Assembly: GCA_025201765.1 (NCBI GenBank)
Contig: MU623376.1
Span: 62,001-126,000 of the forward strand
Source: Daldinia sp. FL1419
Lineage: Eukaryota; Ascomycota; Sordariomycetes; Xylariales; Hypoxylaceae
Direction: 5' to 3'
Length of the DNA stretch: 64,000 bases
In this document: positions 37,441 to 48,406 of the stretch, piece by piece
Layout: each line of letters begins with the position of its first letter
Numbering within the stretch: position 1 is the stretch's first letter
The notes under the pieces: model-generated
Database searches by the model: none
Told to the model about the DNA's origin: nothing
What the model saw: the letters and a program-made list of their open reading frames with translations, nothing else
Position numbers and translations under genes: made by a program

Positions 37441-38865
37441 AAGAAGAAAATAAATCATGGACGTGTATCGTCGCTACATTTATTTTCCTCATGTGTATAA
37501 TCGCACTAATCATATTTGCATACTAAGGATTGACGGAGTATGGTATTTACGATATCTGGACATTTTACGACTGAAACTACTTGGATGGAAAGGAGCGTTT
37601 GGAAATTGCAACACGGCATGACGTTTAGAGTCGATCATCAACAGTTGCTACTCAGGTTCCCCGGGATTTGCTATTTTTCCTCTTTATATCCTTGAAGGGT
37701 TCCTACGGGCTACAATTGCGAGACTGCGAAGCTAATTAGCTGGATACCCATTTTCTATCCCTGTGAAAATCTTGAGGCAACTGATTTCGAAAGGGGGATT
37801 TCCACGTTTCATACAGGTTACATGATAAGATGTAACTATCAGTACTTACTACCGTCGCTATAAGACTTTACATATAGGAGTTTTATTATCTTTTTTTTTT
37901 TTTTTTTTTTTTTTTTTCCTTTGAGGGAACTGCTATCAGGTGGCACTCTACGAAAGAGAAATGACAAAAATTCAGGCGTTCGGGGGTCTCGGTCCTGTTT
38001 CATCTATACCTTTTATTATTATTGATAACTCTTTTCTTTCATCATTATCTTCGCTGCGAGCGAAATGCTCAACTGCTGACGGACCAATCGCGATTTGGGG
38101 AGCTGTTATCGGTTATTTTGTGTATGTTCAATGGTTGTCCCCGTATAACCTACCTCGTTAAGTCGACTAGAGCTGGGGGACGGCCGCAAATCCTTTCGTT
38201 GGGAGGAATAAATACCTACACAGCAAGAGAATAGGGGTGAGATATGCTGTTATTTATTATTAAAATGGCTTGATGCGATTGGTGATTCACCATGTGATAG
38301 AATGTATAGAAACGTATGATGTACGTAATTATAATGATATATGTAATAATTTACTATAATGTTTAACTCCTTGAGTTGGAATGCTGAAAGGTTGAAGGGT
38401 ATGTGTTACTCCTATTGGCTCTTATTATACTATGTTGAAGAATTATTTGCAATGTAAGGCCAGTACTATGCCCATCAGAAAAGATACTTTGGAAGCTATC
38501 CTTTAGAACCAAAGAGCAATGGGTGGCACCCAATTGGGCTCAATACGTGATTGTGCCGACGTGTAGACGTACATACGCAGACATACTACTCGTTCATCAT
38601 TCCGTACGTAATATAATTGAATGGTAGAGTGGTGCGCCGACCACGAGCCGCTTTGCCATCATGACTACCTATGTACCATTGCTAAAATTCCACCGCAAAA
38701 CGATCCGCTTGCCTGCCTACTCGTTGGCGTATCCGTTCCGTTCTGCAACCTACCCGAACCGTTACGTCGTGTACATACGTAGGTGAATGTTGATAAAAAA
38801 AAAAATTTTCCTTCCCTTCTACCCCCCTAAGCTTATGTTATGGGCTAATAAAAATCCCATATTTA
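37441..38865. other. Convergent intergenic region
   Basis: 3' flanks of the SAM-HMG gene and the CAP-H gene. It contains a 27-nt poly-T and no supported gene. Confidence 0.65.
37891..37917. repeat. 27-nt poly-T tract
   Basis: Pure thymine run about 450 bp downstream of the SAM-HMG stop codon. Confidence 0.95.
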
Positions 38866-41620
38866 TTAGGCTTCACCAGTTATTTCCGCGGACCAGTCCT
38901 TCTTGATCTCGAGCTCGAGAAGCTCGGGCGTGTTTTCAATTACGAGCCCCTTTTCGTTGGCTAGATGCAGCAAGCAGATGAAGCAAAAACTGGTTGAGAT
39001 GTCGTCCATGACAGGCTTGGGATACACGGATTGCAGGTTGTTCATGACTTGTGTGAATTTAAGTGTCTCTCCCTCTTGCCTGTTGGTTCTCTCGGGATCC
39101 TTTGCTGGTGTAGGAAGTCCGGTGTTGTTGGCCTCCTGCAAAGAAAATTAGATCAGTATGAGATGTGGAATTTATGGGAAGGGTGGGGTTTAGGGGCTTG
39201 TTTTTTATGGATGGCTTACTTCTTCTATATCTGGCAATGCCAAACCCTTCCAGAGCTCTTCCTTCAATCGGCGTACATCTACCTTCTTTGCTACACGAGC
39301 GTATTGAACGTACTCCGGCCTCAAGCGGCGCGTAGATGTTACTAATTGGGTTCCAAACCCGCCCGTCGTCATGCCGTTATCCAGCATACCGGTAATACCA
39401 ATGTCCTGTGTCATAGGGACATCGGCACCTGGCGAGAAATGATCCCTAGCATCGGCGAACTCCAGGTCATCGTCATCGTCCAACATGCCACCACCGGGTA
39501 ATGGCATCTCATCATCAAAGAAATTAGCGTCGTAGTCACCCGTGGGAAGGACCGTGTCCTGATCAACATTCTGCATCGGCTCCCTCTGCGCCCAGAAAGC
39601 CTCGTCCATATCACCTGGAATGACGTTATCCTGTTGGTTATTGTTCCCGAATAAAGCCGTCTTCCTACCGAAGCGGCGGCGACGACTTAGACGGGCCTTG
39701 GGTTTAAGGAATAGATTTAGAAGCTGCGTCGAGTTAAAGTGTTTGTCGTCGGGAAGCGTGTTCCGGGTCTTCGACTTCCAGTCCTTCTTGGGCATAGAGA
39801 TGGCAGAATTACTTGATGCCTGGGTGAAGATGGCCTCAGCCAATTTGTGGTCCAAGGGGGATGCGAAGTCTATCTCAAAAGGCTCCTTCTCTTTCCGCTG
39901 ACGAGTGCTCGTTTCAGGCTTGTTGGCGTCCTTGATCTTTCGTATCCTCCAGTGCTCTGGGCCAGCCCAGTTCTTCTGAAGAGCTTGATCAAAGTAACCT
40001 AGGATGTCCTCGTGCATCTTATCGGCGCTCTTAGCATGGCTCATAGACACAACGTAGTCACCATTCTCCTCATCAATACCATCAACACCATCGCCGCCAT
40101 CTCCCCCAGCCATTCCGTCATCGGTGCCAACTTTATAAGGCCGCATCTGGGGCTCCAACGCAGCTTCTCGTGCCCAAGCTTCACCACCCTCACCAAATGC
40201 GACATCAGCAACGTCGAAACCACCCATGGCCGTCATATCATCGAAGCCAGCAGGATTGTCGTCGTCAATAAACATGCCAGACTTGTTGCCTGCACCACCA
40301 CTTCCACTCTCATCCTCATCGTCGTCGTCTTCTAAAGCGCGTAGGAATGGGATGTCTAAAGAACCCGATGGGTTGCCCAACTCGAAGGTTTTTAGTGATG
40401 GACATATGTCTTGCTCATCCAATCTGGTCAGGTCAGGGAAGAACTTGTTGGCGAGTGCACCGATGTCGATCTCGACGTCTTCCTCTTCTTGTGCCGGCTG
40501 CTGTTCTGTGATAGTAGCCTCCTGCTCTTCTTCCATTTCTTCGTCCTCCTCGCCAGTGGCGTCTTCTCTTCTCCGGGGTTTGATACCATCTGCAGAAGCG
40601 TCGTTGGCGTCGTCGCTGCTGTCGAATACAATACGGCCCTGGCCATCGATCATGAGGTGGTTTAATAAAAGACCTTTAGCACCGCCTTCGTCAAAATCTG
40701 CCGACGCTTTCTTGAATAATGGATCCACTGCGAACTCAAGTTCGAATTTCTTAAGCTGTAGTGAAGCAAACGATGGTGCAAGAGTCGCTTCCGAAGACCG
40801 TTGCTATAAGATAATTAGAATATTTTGCTGCTGTGTAATGCAAAGTGAAGCTTACCCGCTTCTTTGACTTCTTCCTGACGACGTTGCCTTCCTCATCGAC
40901 TTCCTCTTCGCTATCCTCGCCTTCAGCGTCCCTATCCTTTTTCTTAGAATTGCTATCAGCTAAACCACTTAATAGCTTGCCCGTCTCGGTGGCTACGCTG
41001 TCGACTCTGCTGGTATAAATCTTGACACAGCCGTCCAAGGTGCAGCTTGCTCTCTGAAAGTTAACGCCGTCTCCATCTTTTAGTAAAGACATATCGTGGA
41101 AATAATCGATAAGGGCGAAATTCCAAGAGTTATTAGCGTTAATTTTATTGTCGGTAGCCATCTTCATCCATTCTTCGAAGTTGGCCAGAATAGGCACACG
41201 CTTCATAGGCGTAACGCCAGTATTGGTACCAGCTACGTAGACATCGTCGTCATCGTCCAAAGCCTGTCCCGGTGTATGCGGGTTTGAGCGTGGGGTGGCA
41301 TTGTCACCGTCCGCTAGTCTGTGGCCGACTTTCTTCGCAGGCGTAGCCGCAGCCGCCTGTAGTTCATTAATCTGTTTTTCGTGAAGGGCTTTTCGCGAAT
41401 GTAAACGGCCCCTCTTCTCTGAGACGTCGTCGTTGAGAGGAATCCTAAATTTTGGTAATGAGATTTTGGTTGCTAGGGGGATTCATGGCAGCTGAGCGAC
41501 CAGCATAAACAAGTAGTAATTGACTTACTTTAAGGGGGATTTGAATGGTGAACCAGCAGTAGATCCGATTGTCGTTCTACTACCCGCACTGGCGCGGGGT
41601 TTTTGGGATACTCGAGGCAT
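38866..41620 (-). CDS. brn1: Condensin complex subunit 2 (CAP-H/Brn1/Barren)
   Basis: Four exons, 41620-41529, 41444-40856, 40803-39220 and 39135-38866, encode 844 residues, the usual length for fungal CAP-H. The N terminus has SP sites suited to CDK phosphorylation. The conserved N-terminal kleisin block follows (WNFALIDYFHDMSLLKDGDG, then NFQRASCTLDGCVKIYTSRVD), then long acidic stretches, a central WAGPEHWRIRK motif and a C-terminal winged-helix-like region (TLKFTQVMNNLQ, SFCFICLLHLANEKGL). As the kleisin, it bridges the Smc2/Smc4 heads and recruits the HEAT subunits during mitotic chromosome compaction. All introns join in exact phase. It is transcribed divergently from the Na+/Ca2+ exchanger with a 1.35-kb shared spacer. 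Confidence 0.96.
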
Positions 41621-42969
41621 CTTTGCTTGTTATTTTCAGTATTACATGTAAAATCGGAACATATGCGAATTGTTTGATCGAGATAGGTCGAGCTGCAAGT
41701 TGCAAAAAAAAAAAAAAAAGAGTGTATTCGCGTTTGTCCGAGTTGACCGATAACGTTCTGATTCAACTTTGCGCAACGCAACATTCAAGTAAACAAATCC
41801 CCCCCCAAAATGCGCTAAACTTATTTGGCTAGAGTTAGGCGAGGCGGGGGTACCTACGGTATCTCCTTCTACCTTATGTAAGTTCTATTAGGCTGCTGGG
41901 AGGTAGGTACCTAGTACCACTAGTTAGAGATTTAGGTACCTAGGTGATAGATTTTAGAGGTACCTACTATATGTAGGTACTTAGTACTTAAATTCTAGGT
42001 ACTTTCTAAAGGTACATACACTTAGGTACCTGGATGGATACAAATCGGCGCCATGTTAGTGGTTGTTTGATTCAACCACGCGGCATGTGGCGCATACCTA
42101 TTCCATCCCTTGAAAGATAAAAGTCCGGGCAGTACCTGGGGCATTCGAAGAAAAGAAAAGGTAGCAGCAACGTTGAAAGTTCCGACCTGCCTATCTTAGC
42201 AACTACGTAGTCGCTACCTAACTGGGACTTCTTTCCAATGCAATAGCACCAAATTCAAATAAGATCATACCCATTCGAATTGCTTAAACCTTCCCAAATT
42301 CATCCCCGGAATCCGTTTTCTCGGGATATCTACCGATTTTTGCCCCCCTTCCCCCCTGTTCGTTTGCAACGCTTGACGTCAGTGTAACGCATTCCGTTTG
42401 AGGCAACCAAGGCAACTTCCTTTGAACCCAGTGGTTTGGGAACGGTCATGATGCACTAGTCAGGTTACAAATTCTTCTATCAGACGTAGCTTCAACGTCC
42501 ACGTCGATAATAACATATTCGAATTATACCTCCTGCGTCCAGCTCTTTAATTACGTTCATTATCAATTAGGACCAATTGATCTTATGGAGAGAACTTACC
42601 TGAGGCAGTTGTATGCCCAACGTACCCGCCGAGTATCTCCATCCATCACATATATACAGGTATATATCGGTATCTAGGATATTTCATTGGCTCTTGTTGT
42701 AGAGGGAAAAAGAAGAAGTATCATCACATCGATACAACTCAATACTACTCCTACGATAATTGCTACCTTATATTAATCCTCCCTTTTAATCCCCGAATCT
42801 CCTTTTATCACATCGAAATAGAACATCTCTTCTTTAAAGCAAACCATTCTCCTATCAAGCTCACCAATTACCGGTTACCCGTTGATAAACATTATAGGTA
42901 TATGCGTCCTTCCGGTAATGGCGTTTTAAGACAACCCACCGGATCAACTTAAACAGGATCAACCTAAAC
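41621..42969. other. Divergent spacer between CAP-H and the Na+/Ca2+ exchanger
   Basis: Both promoters should lie here. It contains a poly-A (about 41704-41719) in the CAP-H leader and the densest TAGGTACC cluster of the window (41851-42032). Confidence 0.65.
41851..42032. repeat. Dense TAGGTACC-type palindromic repeat cluster
   Basis: More than ten GGTAC-containing motifs in 180 nt, many extending to TAGGTACCTAGG or TACCTACTATATGTAGGTA, which could form hairpins. Confidence 0.8.
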
Positions 42970-45929
42970 ATGTACACCGCCGTGCGTGGGAAGAGGGGAT
43001 TCAGTTCCCGTCCATTTTATCTTACGCTGTTTCTTCTCACTCTCATCGCCACTTATAGCCTATTTACCCGAGGTCCTTCGACATCATCTGAACGGCGACC
43101 AACTCTGTCCTCGCGATCTGGAGAAGACTGCCGTTTAGTCCATCAATCTGAAGACAAGTGTGCCTTTGTACGGCGCAATTGTCACGATGACGAGGCAGGT
43201 CTCATAGAGTATCTGGCATTTTATTATTGCGACCTTGAACATGTACAGCCTCTTGCCTTTATCATATTGGTCCTCTGGCTGGGCCTACTATTTACCACCA
43301 TCGGGATAGCCGCGAGTGATTTTTTCAGCGTCAATCTTAGTACCATTGCTACTATCCTTGGTCTTAGCGAAAGTCTCGCCGGTGTCACCTTCTTGGCCTT
43401 TGGAAATGGTTCGCCAGACGTGTTTAGCACGTTCGCCGCTATGAGCTCCAATAGTGGCAGCATGGCCGTCGGAGAGCTAATTGGCGCCGCGGGTTTTATC
43501 ACATCTGTCGTGGCTGGTTCTATGGCCTTGGTGCGGGAGTTCAAGGTTAGCAGGAAAACGTTTGTGAGAGATATATGCTTTTTTATAGCGGCTGTCAGCT
43601 TCGCAATGGGATTCTTAGCGGATGGGTATATACACCTGTGGGAATGTAGCGTCATGATCGCTTTCTATATTTTTTACGTCATCGTTGTCGTTGGTTGGCA
43701 TGCCGTTTCGAAGAGACGAGCACGGCGGGTCAAGGAGGCCCTATCTCGCAGCCACTACTATGCTCCGGCAAGCGAACGTAGTAATGACGAGCTGGAACCT
43801 TATAGAGATGATCCAGACGATGAAGATGCACAACCCATAGAACGCCGTTCTTCTGAGAGGAGTGGGTCTAGCGCTGCCGACGTTGGAATGTTAGAGCGAG
43901 GGCCCAGGATTGAAATTGGCGCGCCGGATGACGAGGATGAAACTGATCGCAGTCAGCACGTCGCTGCAGAGATGGCAAGTAGTATGCGCGTGAATCGGCC
44001 GCGTGGCAGGAGAAGCAATACTACGACCATAACCCCAATTCGACCCAGCTTGGTCGGTGCACTTGAATTTAGATCAGTTTTATCGTCGCTACAGGAAGAG
44101 GGAAATGTACGTATGCGGCCCTTATACCACGGTCGGAGTTCTTCCGCCGACCTCCTACGGGCAGGGCGCGTGGTCGTCCAAGCGGCTAAAAGCACGCAGA
44201 CGATCCAAAACGTCGATGATGCTTTGGTTACGGCCAGGAACCGAGCTCAATCTTCCGGGGCCGTGCCAACTACCGTCGACGTCGACCTAGCGCCTCGAAG
44301 GACAACAGAAGATAGAAGGAGGACCCCCAGTCCGCATACCATTGGAGGAAAGTTAGCTCCTCCTCTTGCCGACCAATTCGGCGGACATCACACAGATAAT
44401 CTTACGCCAGAGGAGCTACCGCCGAATCCCCGTCCGCAATTAGAGCGCCTCCGTATTCCAAATTCCCCTGGAAGTGAGAGGTCCTCGCCATCATTATCAC
44501 CATTCCCGGCATTTACGGAATCACCACTGGTTATTTCCGAGTCTTCCCAACAACTTCCACATCTGATATTACCACCTGCTGCCGAAGAACGAAGCCCATC
44601 CTTCCTTGGCTTAATTGAACATACAAATTCGAAGCCTATTAGATGGTGGCCTTACCGCGTGCTACCTCCGCCAAATGTCATAGTTAGTACTCTCTTCCCG
44701 ACTCTCCAAGACTGGAGAGGTAAAAGCATTTGGGATAAATTTGTCAGCCTTATATCGGTGCCAAGCATATTTTTACTAGTTATTACATTGCCCGTCGTGG
44801 AGACTGAGTCGAAAGATGATGACTCAGCCGAAAGCATCGTTGAACAACCAACATCAGGCCAGCTGGAAAGCACGCCAGCGCCAGTGTCCACAGAGCCTAG
44901 CGGTGCTATCGAATCCGAAACTGAATGGCAACGGTACAGAAGGCGCACGAGGTCTAGGGCTTCCAGTCGTAGCCACTCGCCTAGTCTCATCTCAGTGACT
45001 GCCCCAGAAAATACTCGGGGGACGGACCAGGTTCAGGTGGCACCAATCACCCATCCGTCAAATGCACAAACGCGAAAACCTGTATCGGAACTCTTACAGG
45101 ATAGTTCGACAGTGGGCGATGATGAGCAAGGATGGAACCGCTGGCTATTGATCCTTCAACTTTTTGCTGGACCGATATTCGGCGTATTCATTGTCTGGGC
45201 AAATATGATCGAGGACCTTGACCAACCCGTCACGATCCTCATAAGAGCCTTACTAATTTCGCTTGCTTGCTCCCTAGTTTTGCTTGGTATTATACTTATG
45301 ACTACATCACCTGACCACCGGCCCAAATACCAATTTTTATTTTGTTTCTTGGGATTCTGCGTATCAATCGCCTGGATATCCACAATAGCCGGAGAAGTAG
45401 TTGGCGTACTTAAAGCCTTCGGTGTCATCTTAGATATATCAGAAGCAATATTGGGCCTTACTGTCTTTGCTGTTGGTAACTCAGTTGGGGATCTGGTTGC
45501 GGACGTGACTGTTGCGCGGCTCGGATACCCAGTTATGGCTTTGTATGTCGATATCCAACTCGAAAATCATATTTTTTTTCTTAGCTAATATGTCGCAGAT
45601 CGGCCTGCTTTGGCGGTCCTTTGTTAAATATCTTACTCGGCATTGGGCTGGGAGGCGCGTATCAAACGATAAATGCAGCAAAGAAGAAGAAAGCAAAGCA
45701 TCCCGATAGACCATTACACTATAAACCATATCATATCCAGGTCAGCGGGACACTAATGGTCTCCGCCATAACTCTGCTCTTCACACTCTTCGCGTTGCTC
45801 GCCATCGTGCCGATGAACAAGTGGATTATGAGCAGAAAGATCGGCTGGTTCCTGATTGGACTTTGGTCGATCAGCACGGTGGTAAACTTGGTCATCGAAG
45901 TGACGGGAGCTTGGCAGGACATAGCGTAA
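42970..45929 (+). CDS. Na+/Ca2+ exchanger family protein (NCLX/YDL206W type)
   Basis: Two exons, 42970-45542 and 45599-45929, encode 967 residues; the 56-nt intron splits the second alpha repeat (VMAL-SACFGGPLLN). An N-terminal signal-anchor-like helix (residues 16-34) precedes a cysteine-containing luminal segment. The first membrane bundle carries alpha repeat 1 with GNGSPDVFS (residues 145-153). A hydrophilic Ser/Pro/Glu-rich loop of roughly 400 residues follows. The second bundle carries alpha repeat 2 with GNSVGD (from residue 836). Paired alpha repeats with these acidic motifs form the ion-binding site in cation/Ca2+ exchangers. GNGSPD is typical of the NCKX/NCLX branch. The compartment (vacuole, ER or mitochondrion) cannot be read from the sequence. 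The long loop is a likely site of regulation. Confidence 0.93.
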
Positions 45930-46784
45930 GGATTTTAAGGTTCGTACATAGAGTTTGAATTAATTTTGTTAATACGAAAGGGACGAGATCGATGCTTTCT
46001 TTTTACAATAGGGATGATACATATAACCGGCGAAAATGATAAATTTTGAAGAGCGGTATATTAAGATGTCTTATGTATTTTACGCCCACTCTGATTTTGA
46101 TACTCATAAATAGGATATATATCTGCTGGTTTGGTTTCTAGAGAATCCATCCGAAATGCCTCGCTATAACGCCGCTCAGTAAGACTCAGCCTCCCGACCC
46201 TCGACTCTGGAGATATTTACATACATGTACCTATGTATAACCCCTATTTCGATACCGAGGTACTTGAACCTATTAGGTTACCTAAGGTACATGTACGTAG
46301 ATATGTACCTACCTAAGCTCGTGTGGACTAGACATGTGGAACATCTTAGACTTCAATTGGTGCATTTTTGACCTGACCGCCTTTAATTTCAATACGAAGT
46401 GTGTGATATGTGCCTACCTTTAGTATGTACCAAATATGTATGCAAAGAGGTACCTACACCCCTCAACTCAACCCCTCCCCCTCCATTTTCCCTAACCACC
46501 TTTCATTTTCAGGGGTCTAGGTACCTAAGGTATTTAAATCACATCAAGGTAGGTACCATCGAGGGGCGCAGCCATTTCCATACCTAGGTACCTAGGTAAG
46601 TAAACATTTGATGTAGCTACTTCTAACAAGATACCCCCGTACTTGACTTTTTATAAAATTAAAAGACACGCATCCTGAATTCGAGGTCAATCTCGTCTTC
46701 ATTTATAACCACTCTCTTTCTCCAATTGTGTGATAATCCTTAAAAAAAAAAGGGAAAAAAGAACACAACTTACGAAATTCAAAC
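45930..46784. other. Spacer before phosphomannomutase
   Basis: 3' flank of the exchanger and promoter of the phosphomannomutase gene. TAGGTACC-type clusters occur at 46230-46320 and 46445-46610. No gene was seen. Confidence 0.65.
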
Positions 46785-47695
46785 ATGGACGCCGGTACTC
46801 CCCCTTATCCTCCTCTAGAGGATCGCCCGATCAAGAACACCATTGCCCTCTTCGATGTAGACGAGACACTTACGCCTGCACGTCTCAGTGCATCACCCGA
46901 AGTTCTACGCATTCTTGAGCTGCTGCGACAAAAGGTTGCCATTGGATTTGTGGGTGGCTCGAATTTGGCCAAGCAGCAAGAACAGTTGGGCGCTGCTGAC
47001 CGTCCCGTCACCACCATGTTCGACTTCTGCTTCAGCGAAAACGGCCTGACAGCCTTCAAGCTGGGTGCCGAGCTGCCTTCTAACAGCTTCATCAAGTGGC
47101 TAGGTGAAGACAATTACAAGGAACTTGCCAACTGGACTCTGCATTACATTGCCGACCTCGACATTCCTATTAAGCGAGGTACCTTCATCGAGTTCCGCAA
47201 CGGCATGATCAACATCTCCCCTGTCGGCCGTAACGCCAGCACCCAGGAACGTTTAGACTTTCTGGCCTACGACGAGAAGCACAAGACTCGGGAGATTATG
47301 GTTGGCAAGATGAGGGAAAAGTTTGGGCACTTGGGCTTGACGTGAGTGAATTTGCTCCCTACCCCTATCCCGTTATAAAATCAGGCAAAGGAAAGCAAGT
47401 GAGGAATTAGGCTGACCTGTCGTGTTGATTCAGTTTCTCGATCGGTGGCCAAATATCCTTCGACGTCTTCCCCACAGGTTGGGACAAGACATACTGCCTG
47501 AAGCACCTCGAGGAAGAAGCTAAGAAGCCGGGCGGCATCCATTACACCAACATCCACTTCTTCGGCGACAAGACCGACAAAGGCGGCAACGACTACGAGA
47601 TTTATGCCGACCCTCGCACCATTGGACACTCCGTCAAGGGCCCCGAGGACTGCATGAGACAGGTAAAGGAGCTCTTCGATATAAGGGTTGAGTGA
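46785..47695 (+). CDS. sec53: Phosphomannomutase (Sec53/PMM)
   Basis: Two exons, 46785-47341 and 47434-47695, encode 272 residues, the normal eukaryotic PMM length. The 92-nt intron sits between GLT and FSIGGQISFDVFP. HAD-type motif I reads FDVDETLTPAR; the two aspartates are the catalytic pair that carries the phosphate, although many PMMs have Gly where this one has Glu. Other family blocks are GFVGGSNLAKQQEQLG, FSENGL, RGTFIEFRNGMINISPVGR and the C-terminal HFFGDKTDKGGNDYEI with metal-binding aspartates. The enzyme interconverts mannose-6-phosphate and mannose-1-phosphate in the cytosol, supplying GDP-mannose for glycosylation, GPI anchors and cell-wall mannan. Confidence 0.97.
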
Positions 47696-48406
47696 GGGAA
47701 GAGGGAATATCTACGATGATGATGACTGAAGATGACGACAAAACACGCCTGATTTATCTGGCTGAACTATATTGTGTTTGCACATGAACGAAATAAATAA
47801 AAAAAAGAAAGAGAATCCAAAGAGGTAGACTGTGCCTAGGCAACTCAAGGATATATAATCCTCAATACCCGCTTGCTTTCAGAATCGACCCCTGAAATAC
47901 ATCTAAACAAAAATAAAATATGTCCCAAATATGAATATGACTGAGACTTGTACCGTAGGAATTGGCTAATTCTGGTTTCTCGAAGTACCTTACGACCTTA
48001 GGAACGATTACACTGAGGCTTTCGTGTAATGTGATTTAACTTTGATTTCATTCAGGCATAACTACCTCCCTAACCTACTTGACCACCTGTCGGTATATTA
48101 CCTAGGTAGGTATATATATATTCAAAATGTCAAGCACATCAAGACCGCAAGTTGCCGGCCTGCAAACCCTCCCGAATACAGTGGACATTTATCATGCTCG
48201 AGCTCGCTCCTCAGACTCGACTCGGCTTGCCTCAACTCTCAACTCCTAGCATGCTTGCATTTCTTCTCATACATTCCGTCGTGGTCCAACTTGGTCCATC
48301 TACAAATAACATATTCAAAACGTGGACACCAAGTCTTTGTCGCTCAAAGTGATTCTTTACTTTATCTCGTCTCGTCTCGTCTCGTCTCATATCAGCGTGT
48401 CTCATC
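47696..48406. other. Convergent intergenic region
   Basis: 3' flanks of phosphomannomutase and the PhoD-like gene. A CTCGT pentanucleotide repeat (48366-48388) lies just beyond the PhoD stop. No gene was seen. Confidence 0.65.
48366..48388. repeat. (CTCGT)4-5 microsatellite
   Basis: Direct pentanucleotide repeats in the presumed 3' UTR of the PhoD-like gene. Confidence 0.9.

Noticed and set aside
40226..40867. 213-codon plus-strand frame within CAP-H
   Set aside because: Ser-rich antisense of the acidic CAP-H region; no independent support.
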